From: Lepidurus packardi
Taxonomy: Eukaryota > Arthropoda > Branchiopoda > Notostraca > Triopsidae
DNA length: 64,000 nt
Assembly: GCA_023053545.1 (NCBI GenBank)
Contig: JAKZAN010000007.1
Coordinates: 2,852,001-2,916,000, forward strand
Direction: 5' to 3'
In this document: positions 11,242 through 20,142 of the stretch, piece after piece
How positions within the stretch are numbered: position 1 is the stretch's first letter
Layout of the letters: each line of letters starts with the position of its first letter
Translations under genes and position numbers: made by a program
The notes under the pieces: model-generated
Database searches by the model: none
The model's input: the letters and a program-made list of their open reading frames with translations, nothing else
What the model was told of the DNA's origin: nothing

Positions 11242-14200
11242 TGCACCGAATCTAAATGCACTAAAACAGTTACGAACCAACGCAAAGCAGCAGCATACTG
11301 CTTTCGCAAACAAGATAGCGAGACATATTTCCGAACGCGGAAGTAAGTCAGAATTACGCGTTTTCCGTTCCATGCTCACGGAGGTTGCTGCCGCGTGCCT
11401 TGAACATCATAACAATTATGTGGAAGCTAAAGGTGCCACCGCTGATGACCTGACTGAGCATCAGTGGTTGAGTGAAGTGGACCAAGTCACGCTTAACTGT
11501 TTCGCCGATATAAATGAACATTTAAATTCCCGATCCACGACTTCGTCAGTTGCTTCATCGAAGGAGGCATTTTCCTCGGCCTCCTCTACCACGAGAGCGC
11601 AGCTTCGTGTAGCTGAGAAGCAACGACGGGAAACCGAACTTCAAGTGATAATAGCGAGACAAGAAAAGGAAAAGCGTGCCGAAGAGTCTCGCATTTTGCG
11701 AGCATTAGAGCAGCAGAGAGAGCAGATCGACGCCGAAAGGGCTCAAAGGAGCCTCGAAGCATTGTTGGAACGTCAGCGTCTACAAGAGGAGTTATTACGA
11801 GAGGAAGTTGACGAGGAGCAAGCTATAGATGAAGATTTCATGACGATTAAGTCCACCGTTGGACTTACTCGTACCGGAGATCCGACCCGTGCAACTATAG
11901 GTAACTCCGTGCCAACGTCAACGACCATGAGTAACGCGAGTAGACGCCCGACAATCGCCCCGCCCGTTCCGAGTTCCCCGGTCGATCATGCTCTTAACGC
12001 AGCCCAGGATAGCCCATCGGTGCGATCCTTTGAACCGCCGCCTGTCCCCAACGCTACTATTACGGTTGAAGCGTCCGAGGCGTCACCGGACTCGTGGATT
12101 GCGAGACTGAAACCCGGCTCCCCAGCAGTTTCAGTAAACCAAGCGGCTACTCCTTGGGCAACCGGCTTGCTGCCTAAGATCGACATTCAGCCATTTGATG
12201 GAAATCCCACCAAGTGGCCCCTCTTCAGTGCGACTTTCAAGAGCCTGGTGCATGACCTCGTCCCGAGTGATGCACAACGAATAGCAATATTGCGCGAGCT
12301 GTTGGCCCCAAAGATCCGCGACAGCATAGCGCAAACTTTGCATAGCCCCGTGCTATATCCAAAGGCCTTGGAAGAACTGAAGAGGAGATATGGCAACCCG
12401 CAGCTTCTGACCCAGGCTTATATTCAGAACTTGTTGGATTTGCCTGTCTTGAAGAACGACGATTTTGAATCGTTGGAAGATTTTTCGTTGAAATTGCATG
12501 GAGTGGTATCTACCTTGGTACATACGGGTATTGGCCGGGAGGTCTTATCCTCCACCGCACTTTATCAAGTTGTCCAAAAATTCCCGCTCCGACTCCGCAA
12601 TAAATGGGGACGTCGCGTTTTTTCCTTAATGCCACGTCCTCCTACCCTAATTGACCTGGATTCCTGGATCGAAGATATGGTCATGAGCGAGGCCCTGGTG
12701 AGGCCCATCGAACCCGTTAAGGAGGCAGGTCAGAAAAAAGATTGCAAGAAAACCGAAAAACCGTATAACCAGGGGAAGGACCGGAACCCCTCGAACCGCA
12801 AGGGAGTCTTCGCTACAGCCGGAGACCAACCTGCACCGATTAGGGGTAAGGAGTGCCCTGCCTGCCACCAGTCCCACCCTCTGGAAATTTGTGACAGGTT
12901 CCGGAGCCTCTCTCCCCTGGAAAGGATCTCATTGACCAGAGATAAGGGATGCTGCTTTCGCTGCCTCGAGCGCGGCCACCTTAGCCGGGACTGCCAAGTC
13001 GGCAAAGAATGCAGCATAGGCGGATGCAAGAGGATGCACCATCCCCTTCTCCATGGAGCCCCCAAAGCCTACGATATAAAGGGCAGCCACACTGGTGCTA
13101 AGCCATCCTTGCCGGTAGCTGCAGGAGATACTACAAACTACCACGTAAATGCAATGACGACCCCGAAACACGATGATATCGTGCTGTTATCCGTCGTACC
13201 GGTGTGCCTGTCTGCGAACGGCATCACCTACCAGACGTATGCCCTGCTCGATAATGGCAGTGAAGCCTCCCTCGTTAGGGACGATATTGCAGCCTTATTA
13301 AAACTCGAAGGTCCGAAGCAAGTCGTTCGTTTGGGAACCTTTCACGGTTCCGACCCCCAAGTGGCGACTCGTCGAGTAAACTTTATGGTTTCTTCCCGCT
13401 CCGGAGACTTTCGGCTGAAGGTAACCGATGCCTATACCATACCTCGACTCAACGTGAGTCGCAGGGCTCTGGAATGGCCCAGGCTGAAACGCACGTGGAA
13501 ACACCTGGAGAACCTGGACTTATCCTCTATCGATTCTGGAGAAGTCACTGTTCTGTTAGGCATGGACGCCGTGGATGCTCACGACATATCGGAAGTCCGA
13601 AAACCACCCAGAGACACGAATGCTCCGAAGGCTATTCATACTCCCTTCGGTTGGTGTGTCGTCGGGCGCCTTCCAGCCGACTTCGGGAGCTCGGCTTCCA
13701 GCAAAGCTCCACCCGTGTGTGGCCATGTTAACCTGTCAGAGGAGTCACACACGGACGACACTCTGCATTCCATGGTTAAGAAATTTTGGGAAATTGAGTC
13801 TTTAGGGATTAAGGCTACTCCACAACTTCAGCGACCTGATCATGCCCTAGCGCTAAATTCCATAGGCTCCACGATCCGGCATAACGGCGTCCGATACGAA
13901 GTGGGTCTTCCATGGAAGTCAAATGAAGTTTCGCTACCGAATAATCGGGACGCCGCTCTCCGTCGATTGTTTAGCCTTGAACGACGTTTCCGATACAAAC
14001 CCGAATATGCCCGAAACTACGAAGCCATAATTAACGAGTATGTACAGCTGGGACACGCAGAAAAGCTCAGTTACACAGAACTCGACGGACCCCGTGGAAG
14101 GACGTGGTATCTCCCACACCACGGAGTCACGAACCCGAATAGGCCTGCGAAGGTACGAGTAGTTTTCGATGCGTCCGCCCGACATCATGGTACGTCCCTG

Positions 14201-17080
14201 AATGATTGCCTTCTTCAAGGACCCGATTTACTGATCAGCCTCGTTGGACTTCTGATCCGCTTCCGCGAAAATCCGGTTGCGGTCTCATCGGACATCGAGA
14301 AAATGTTCCATCAAGTTCTGGTACGTCCGGATGATCAACCGGCACTTCGATTCTTGTGGAGGGCACCGAATAGCAACGAGGCCCCTGCTACGTATCAAAT
14401 GCGGGTGCAAATATTTGGAGCCATCTCTTCGCCAACCGTGTGCAACTATGCACTTCGCCAAGTAGCAAGAGACTTCGCTACAGAATCCCCCGAACTTCAA
14501 ACCAAGATTGAGCGACAGTTCTACGTCGACAATTATTTGGATTCCGTGGAAACGGAGAAGGAAGCCCTCGAGACCTGCAGGGGGCTTACCACATTGCTCG
14601 CCCGAGGCGGTTTTCGTTTAACGAAATGGCTTTCCTCCTCGCGAAGAATTCTGAACTCCCTACCACCAACCGAACGCCTTGATCCCAGGATGAATGTGGA
14701 TCTCGATGATTTGCCGGTGGAGAGAACTCTTGGAATTTTATGGAATTCAGAAACCGATGCCTTCTCGTTCAAGGTAAATGTTCGAGACGAGCCCCGTACG
14801 AAAAGAGAAGTGCTGAGCACGGTAGCCAGTCTATTCGATCCACTGGGATTCCTAGCTCCAGTCGTCTTGACTGCAAAAACCCTCCTACAAGAAGTGTGGA
14901 GGACCCACCAGGATTGGGATGAGCCCTTGCCAGGCTGTCTACTAGAACCGTGGAGATCCTGGTTGTGCGAACTTTCGTACATCGAAAACCTCGCTATTCC
15001 ACGCTGCTTTAAAACCGCTGGTTTACCGCGCTCCGTGCAGCTTCACGTGTTCTGCGACGCCTCCGAAACGGGATATGGCGCGGTGGCTTATATACGCCTT
15101 GAGTACGACAATGGGGCTGTCGACGTGGCCTTTGTAATGGCTAAGGTACGTGTAGCTCCGCTACGTCAGCTGACCATACCACGCCTTGAATTGCTAGGAG
15201 CCGTGGTCGGTGCTCGGCTGGCACAAGCCATCACCACCGAGCTGCGATTGACGTTGCAGGAGACCATATTCTGGACAGATTCCACGACGGTTTTAAAATG
15301 GATCAACTCAAAGACCTGTCGGTTTACTACGTTCGTCGCAAACCGGGTCGGCGAGATACTGGAAATCTCGCGAGCAGAGCAATGGAACCATGTCCCCGGA
15401 CGGCTAAATCCGGCTGATGATGCCAGCAGAGGTGTGCCCGCTTCTCAGCTTACCCTGCAGCATCGGTGGTTCAATGGCCCTGACTTTCTTACCGGGCCCA
15501 GGCCGCACTGGCCCAAGTGGGAAGGTACCCCGGATTGCTCTATGCCGGACCCCGAAGTCCTTCCTAGCAAATGGGCTGGCCATGTTGCGAAGGAGGATAA
15601 CCGCATCATCACGTTAATGATGAACGCTTCCCGACTTTGTTGTCCAAAGAGGATATTAACTTACATGATGCGTTTTACCAACAACGCACGAGCAAAACCC
15701 GACGAGAGAAGTGGCGGTCCTTTATCGGCACACGAACTAAGGAAGTCCCTTGCCCTACTCCTTCGAATCGCTCAACAAGAAACTTTCCGTGAAGAAATAG
15801 TGGCCCTGAGGAAGTCGGACAAACTTCCCAACAACTCTCGTCTTCTGAAGTTAACTCCCTACCTGGACGAAGAAGGACTTCTGCGAGTAGGAGGACGCTT
15901 GGAACACGCAGATTTGGATCGAGAAACTAAGCATCCGTTAATCCTCGATCCAGACTCCCACCTAGCTAGACTGCTGATTGGGGACGCACACGAGCACGTG
16001 TTACACGAGTCAACGGACCGTACATTCGCTGAAGTCCGCAGTAAATACTGGATACTTCGCGGACGGGCCACAATCCGTAGGTTCATCCGCCACTGTCCTT
16101 TCTGCATTCGATTTAAGGCCATGCCACAAGCCCCTATGATGGCACCGTTGCCACGACAGCGACTTGAAGCCTACAAGCCGCCATTTACGCATACGGGAGT
16201 GGACTTCTTTGGCCCAATGTTTGTGGTAATTCACCGCAGAACCCATAAACGATATGGCTGCCTGTTCACCTGTCTCACCACCCGAGCTATCCATTTAGAG
16301 GTGGCCCACTCTTTGGATACCGACTCCTTCCTCCTGGCTTTCCGCCGTTTTGTCAGCCGCCGAGGGTGCCCTACGACATGTTTCAGTGACAATGGGACCA
16401 ACCTTGCTGCTGGAGAGAAGGAGTTACGAGAAGCCTTGAGAAGGTGGAACCAGGATAACATTACCGATTGTATGGCCCAGAAGGGCATCGAATGGCACTT
16501 TTCGCCACCGGCTTCCCCACACTTTGGCGGTGTATGGGAGAGAATGGTCCGGTCTGCAAAAAGGGCTTTGAACATGACCCTGAAGGGTCAAGTTGTAACG
16601 GACGAATTACTTGTTACAGTTTTCGCCGAAGCGGAGTCCTTAATCAACGGCCGTCCACTGACACACGTCAGTGTCGATCACACTGACCCCGAACCTCTGA
16701 CTCCAAACCATTTCCTGATGGGAAGATCCAACCTTAACCTTCCGCCCGACATCTTTCGTGAAGATGAAATAAGCTCACGAAAACGCTGGCGAGCTACTCA
16801 AGCCCTGGCAAACCGTTTCTGGAAACGGTGGCTTCGTGAGTACGTGCCGGCCCTAATAGAGCGCAGGAAATGGTTGGCTCCTAAACGCAACCTCAAAGAA
16901 GGAGATCTCGTCCTTATCGTCGACCACCAATCGCCTCGTGGTCACTGGCCGCTTGGCCGCATCGTCAAACCGCTGCCCGGTCCGGATGGTCAGACTAGAG
17001 CTGCAATAGTCAAGACAGCAAGTGGGGAATACACGCGCCCCACTGTGAAACTTTGTCTGCTGGAAGAGACCAAGGAGTAA
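11222..17080 (+). CDS. BEL/Pao gag-pol polyprotein, copy 3 (near full length)
   Basis: The frame is open for 1952 codons; 11222 is its left limit (GTG), and the first in-frame ATG is at 11372. Domains in order: an Arg/Glu/Gln-rich coiled coil (about residues 100-205), a DUF1759-like gag region (about 310-470), a CX2CX4HX4C zinc knuckle (about 577-591), a retropepsin-like motif LLDNGSEAS (Asp 677), and reverse transcriptase with FDASA (about 982) and YVDN (1101-1104). These are followed by the Pao A17 region, RNase H (FCDASETGYGA, about 1277; WTDSTT), an HHCC-type zinc region, an integrase core with Asp1661, Asp1723 and Glu1773, and a DUF5641-like tail. It makes the capsid and the enzymes for retrotransposition. 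There is no envelope gene. YVDN replaces the commoner YVDD in all three copies. It is probably inactive as sequenced because its start is out of frame. Confidence 0.93.
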   Translation: MSVLDDSAPNLNALKQLRTNAKQQHTAFANKIARHISERGSKSELRVFRSMLTEVAAACLEHHNNYVEAKGATADDLTEHQWLSEVDQVTLNCFADINEHLNSRSTTSSVASSKEAFSSASSTTRAQLRVAEKQRRETELQVIIARQEKEKRAEESRILRALEQQREQIDAERAQRSLEALLERQRLQEELLREEVDEEQAIDEDFMTIKSTVGLTRTGDPTRATIGNSVPTSTTMSNASRRPTIAPPVPSSPVDHALNAAQDSPSVRSFEPPPVPNATITVEASEASPDSWIARLKPGSPAVSVNQAATPWATGLLPKIDIQPFDGNPTKWPLFSATFKSLVHDLVPSDAQRIAILRELLAPKIRDSIAQTLHSPVLYPKALEELKRRYGNPQLLTQAYIQNLLDLPVLKNDDFESLEDFSLKLHGVVSTLVHTGIGREVLSSTALYQVVQKFPLRLRNKWGRRVFSLMPRPPTLIDLDSWIEDMVMSEALVRPIEPVKEAGQKKDCKKTEKPYNQGKDRNPSNRKGVFATAGDQPAPIRGKECPACHQSHPLEICDRFRSLSPLERISLTRDKGCCFRCLERGHLSRDCQVGKECSIGGCKRMHHPLLHGAPKAYDIKGSHTGAKPSLPVAAGDTTNYHVNAMTTPKHDDIVLLSVVPVCLSANGITYQTYALLDNGSEASLVRDDIAALLKLEGPKQVVRLGTFHGSDPQVATRRVNFMVSSRSGDFRLKVTDAYTIPRLNVSRRALEWPRLKRTWKHLENLDLSSIDSGEVTVLLGMDAVDAHDISEVRKPPRDTNAPKAIHTPFGWCVVGRLPADFGSSASSKAPPVCGHVNLSEESHTDDTLHSMVKKFWEIESLGIKATPQLQRPDHALALNSIGSTIRHNGVRYEVGLPWKSNEVSLPNNRDAALRRLFSLERRFRYKPEYARNYEAIINEYVQLGHAEKLSYTELDGPRGRTWYLPHHGVTNPNRPAKVRVVFDASARHHGTSLNDCLLQGPDLLISLVGLLIRFRENPVAVSSDIEKMFHQVLVRPDDQPALRFLWRAPNSNEAPATYQMRVQIFGAISSPTVCNYALRQVARDFATESPELQTKIERQFYVDNYLDSVETEKEALETCRGLTTLLARGGFRLTKWLSSSRRILNSLPPTERLDPRMNVDLDDLPVERTLGILWNSETDAFSFKVNVRDEPRTKREVLSTVASLFDPLGFLAPVVLTAKTLLQEVWRTHQDWDEPLPGCLLEPWRSWLCELSYIENLAIPRCFKTAGLPRSVQLHVFCDASETGYGAVAYIRLEYDNGAVDVAFVMAKVRVAPLRQLTIPRLELLGAVVGARLAQAITTELRLTLQETIFWTDSTTVLKWINSKTCRFTTFVANRVGEILEISRAEQWNHVPGRLNPADDASRGVPASQLTLQHRWFNGPDFLTGPRPHWPKWEGTPDCSMPDPEVLPSKWAGHVAKEDNRIITLMMNASRLCCPKRILTYMMRFTNNARAKPDERSGGPLSAHELRKSLALLLRIAQQETFREEIVALRKSDKLPNNSRLLKLTPYLDEEGLLRVGGRLEHADLDRETKHPLILDPDSHLARLLIGDAHEHVLHESTDRTFAEVRSKYWILRGRATIRRFIRHCPFCIRFKAMPQAPMMAPLPRQRLEAYKPPFTHTGVDFFGPMFVVIHRRTHKRYGCLFTCLTTRAIHLEVAHSLDTDSFLLAFRRFVSRRGCPTTCFSDNGTNLAAGEKELREALRRWNQDNITDCMAQKGIEWHFSPPASPHFGGVWERMVRSAKRALNMTLKGQVVTDELLVTVFAEAESLINGRPLTHVSVDHTDPEPLTPNHFLMGRSNLNLPPDIFREDEISSRKRWRATQALANRFWKRWLREYVPALIERRKWLAPKRNLKEGDLVLIVDHQSPRGHWPLGRIVKPLPGPDGQTRAAIVKTASGEYTRPTVKLCLLEETKE

Positions 17081-17082
17081 GG

Positions 17083-17728
17083 TGTTTCCTGGCCAGGAAA
17101 CAGGGCCGGCGATGTTCCGGATCACTCCGGAATGGACGAACTTAACATTTGATACAATATACTGTCTGACCCGTGACTCAGTTAACCTAATTATTTGACT
17201 GAACGACCTACCCTTTGTTTATGACAGGCCATCGCTTGACCGTCGAACTGGTATGCCTAGGTGGGAGCGGCTGCTGACCGTTCTCACGGAGGCTGGAACC
17301 AGAGGTCCAGCGATGGTCTATTATGTCGTAAAACTGGGCAGAAAATTGACTCTTTCGACTGACAGTTAGGCAAGGGGTACCCGTTGCATGGAACCCTTTG
17401 AGAAGATTTGTTACCTAAAGAACCTAACTGCAAACACATGTGCGAAAGCCATGTTTCGTATGAAACTAACAGACAAAGACTCTTGACTATTTAACGGACT
17501 GTCTGTTCCGGATTCAGGGAGTTGCCGTCCGACTCTAACACTAACCGTACGTTAGACGACGTAGCGACCGAATCTTCGTCTGCTTCCAACGTTAGACACC
17601 TTTGCCTCCTTTAATTGCTCAGTGACTTGTTTTATACCATTAAAATAGACAATCGTTTTATTCCCTCGAAAACCCCGACTTTTGAATCTATAGTGTTACG
17701 TGTGAGAAACGTCGTTCGAGCCGTAACA
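17083..17728 (+). repeat. 3' LTR of copy 3, right end of the array
   Basis: A 646-bp LTR, TGTTTCC...GTAACA, identical by eye to the one at 10490-11135. The host sequence that follows starts GTTAC, which would be one half of a target-site duplication; the other half lies upstream of the window. Same orientation as the HACD3 gene that begins 160 bases further on. Confidence 0.9.
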
Positions 17729-17887
17729 GTTACCTTTTTCTAACTGTACTGGGTGGTTTGAGCTCTTTGTTGAGCTTCTTAATAGGTGGCAGCACGGACT
17801 GGTTGAAAATGAAGGAAAACTTTATCCATAAACCCGTCATTTAGTACGTGTTGTAAAAACCATACGTTACGTTGTAGTTTACAAATA
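17729..17887 (+). promoter_or_regulatory. Spacer between the LTR and HACD3; probable 5' UTR with a short upstream ORF
   Basis: Only 159 bases separate the retrotransposon from the HACD3 start codon. There is no clear TATA box. An ATG at 17809 opens an 11-codon reading frame that ends in TAG at 17844, upstream of and separate from the HACD3 ATG. If transcription starts in the LTR or early in this spacer, that small frame would be translated first. Confidence 0.4.
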
Positions 17888-19434
17888 ATGGAATCTCCCT
17901 GTCCTTTCGTACACTGGGCTCAGGATGCCAAATATGTGACATTGCGAATCGAGCTTAGAGATGTGAAAGTAGGTTAATCTTCCCTTCGAAAACAATCTTT
18001 GAGACTTTTCTATATGTACCTTTTTTCTTGTATTAATTACAGGATCCTATGATATCCGTCGGTAAAACCAACTTCCAATTCTCAGCCGTAGGTTCAGGAG
18101 CCAGAGGCAGCAATAATTATGCGTTCAGTTTCAATCCTTATGCAGCCGTGAATCCTGACAACAGCCAATTCCGTATAATGGACCGCCAAGTCGAGTTCCA
18201 ACTAGTCAAATGTAAAGAAGAGTGGTGGCCTAGGCTCACCGTTGAAAAAACCAAGCTTCCCTGGCTTAAAGTAACTCACTTATGTTGTAAAAGAATTCTT
18301 TTGATTATGTCGTTTTTTTCATAATTTCAGATTGATTTTGACAAGTGGCGAACAGAGGATGACGAGGAAGAAGACGTGGGAGATATTCGTGATAAACGAC
18401 CAGACATTCTAGATCGGCTCACAAAAGAGGAACTGGGCTATAGACCAGGTATCTCTCCTTTCATTACAAAACGTCATAGTTACTTGTTTTTTTTTTAACG
18501 ACAGAGCAATTGAAGAAGATTTATCTCTTCCTGTATAATCTGTTTCAACTTGTGGGCTATTTATACGTGGTCGGAGTTTTGACAACCCGTTATATGCGTG
18601 ATGGAGATGGTAACTTTTTTTAAAAAAATCTCTTATTGAGAGACTTATCAATTTAAAACATCCATTAATTTGCAAGGATTGATTTATTCGTTTAATAATT
18701 CATTTGTTCGGTAGGTGCATTAGAAGGCACTTATGAGGCGGTTGGTCACGTGCTTAAGTTCTGCCAACTTATGCAAATATTGGAAATTCTCCATCCCATG
18801 TTTGGCTATACCAAAGGCGGAGTTTTGGAACCCATAGTGCAAGTGGGCGGTCGTTTTGTGATTTTGTTTGCGCTGATTGAGTGCGAACCGCGTATGCAAA
18901 CCAAACCGGTTGTTTTCTACCTTTTCATGGTCTGGTCTTTCGTGGAAATCTTCCGCTATCCTTATTACATGGCCCGTATCTGCGAACAAGACATAGGATT
19001 CCTGACGTGGCTACGATACACAGTCTGGATCCCTTTATATCCGCTGGGATTCTTCTGCGAGGGCGTGGTCATACTTAGGTAATCCTCACAATTTAAAATA
19101 GAAGATCCTTTACATAGAATGGAATTAATATTCGTTTAATTCCAATAGAAATTCGAGTTTTCAAATTTGTATCTTTTTCTTAAATGCAGGAATATCCCGT
19201 ATTTTGAAGAGACATTGAGATTCTCTGTCTTACTGCCCAATAAGTGGAATTTTGCGTTTCATTTCCCTACGCTAATGAGGTGTTACTTGCTCTTCTTCCT
19301 CTTACCAGGTAAGATCAGTTTGATTCAGAACTAAATTTAATTTTATTTTTGAGGGAGTAGTAATGTACGTGATGATGTCCTACATGAACCGACAGCGCAA
19401 ACTGAGGCTTGGCAACAAAAGGAAAACGGATTAA
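17888..19434 (+). CDS. HACD3: Very-long-chain (3R)-3-hydroxyacyl-CoA dehydratase, HACD3/PTPLAD1 type
   Basis: Seven exons: 17888-17968, 18043-18270, 18331-18448, 18505-18609, 18715-19078, 19190-19308, 19358-19434, all GT-AG with compatible phases, giving 363 residues (human HACD3 has about 362). The enzyme removes water from 3-hydroxyacyl-CoA in the third step of very-long-chain fatty acid elongation in the ER membrane. Residues 1-100 form a p23/CS-like domain (VHWAQDAKYVTLRIEL, WWPRLT), which separates HACD3 from HACD1/2. The rest is multi-pass membrane sequence containing FRYPYYM, WLRYTVWIPLYPLG and the catalytic pair Tyr...Glu seven residues apart (YPLGFFCE). The C-terminus RKTD resembles a dilysine-type ER retrieval signal. 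An AATAAA follows at 19461. The start codon is the one that gives the CS domain its usual length. Confidence 0.95.
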
Positions 19435-19460
19435 ATATTCTGTGGAATTCTCCCGTCCAA

Positions 19461-19466
19461 AATAAA
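19461..19466 (+). other. Polyadenylation signal of HACD3
   Basis: AATAAA 27 bases after the TAA stop, in the transcribed strand of HACD3. Confidence 0.7.
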
Positions 19467-20142
19467 CATCTTTGTAACCCAGAATTTTCAAGTCACTTTC
19501 ACGAATCCTTGTCGCGCGATTAGGAATACACTCGTCTTATCTGCGTTTTACTTTCTTTTCATTTTCTAGAGCGAAAAGATTCGAAACTCGGAAGTCTTAA
19601 GGTGAAGGAAATCTCGAAAATCTCGCAGAACTCAGAAGTGAAACAGAAATAAGACCTACTCTTCGGAAGTGTTCAAAGTTAAACATCTGGAGAGATCTGA
19701 AACCCGGGTTCTCCGATTAATCTCTGTAAAATATGAGTCGATTTTCCATTATTTATTCACTTAATACCAAAAAACCCCACCACGCTATCTGTTCCAAGGG
19801 CAAATTTCAGAACACTCCACGTTACGTTCATGCATGCCATCGTTTTTCAATTCCACAAAAAATAAGATTAACCAGAATTCATTTAACTTGTAAAGCATGC
19901 CAAATCAGAACCAAGGAAAGAAAAAGGAAAAAACTTTCTAAAAAACAGAAACAAAAAAAAACGGGATGGGCGAAAAGAATAAGTCAAAACTGTTTCATGT
20001 TGCCATTTGGAATGCCTGGCAATTCCTTACTTTTCGAGTCAAGAAGTCAAAAGGACAAAAAAATGGACACCCTGGTCAAATTCAACTTGAGGAGTCCGGT
20101 TCTTAAACAACCCGTGTTTCTCTCATTTCCCATTTTTCAGAA
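19467..20142. other. Convergent 3' region between HACD3 and SND1
   Basis: A-rich sequence with no recognisable gene. On the minus strand an AATAAA (plus-strand 19752-19757) could end the SND1 transcript about 390 bases after its stop. A lysine-rich open frame on the plus strand at 19733-20146 reflects the poly-A character and looks non-coding. Confidence 0.5.

Larger units (their letters stand above)
1..17728 (+). mobile_element. Tandem array of BEL/Pao LTR retrotransposons (three internal regions, three LTRs)
   Basis: Three nearly identical gag-pol internal regions lie in the same orientation, separated by single LTRs rather than by LTR-flank-LTR. The repeat unit from LTR start to LTR start is 6593 bp (10490 to 17083), so a complete element would be about 7.24 kb. 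The first unit is entered in mid-gag at base 1, so the array extends upstream of the window. Domain order (gag, protease, reverse transcriptase, RNase H, integrase) with an A17-type Pao peptidase region identifies BEL/Pao. No flanking sequence or target duplication separates the copies. This suggests unequal LTR-LTR recombination or insertion of a multimer; an assembly artefact is also possible. Confidence 0.93.

Noticed and set aside
742-16600. Many minus-strand and out-of-frame open frames repeated in each retrotransposon copy
   Set aside because: They are antisense or shifted shadows of gag-pol; they recur only because the copies are near identical.
1-17728. Direct repeats considered as a segmental duplication of a host gene
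   Set aside because: The repeated unit has LTRs, a primer site and a reverse transcriptase/integrase polyprotein, so it is a retrotransposon.
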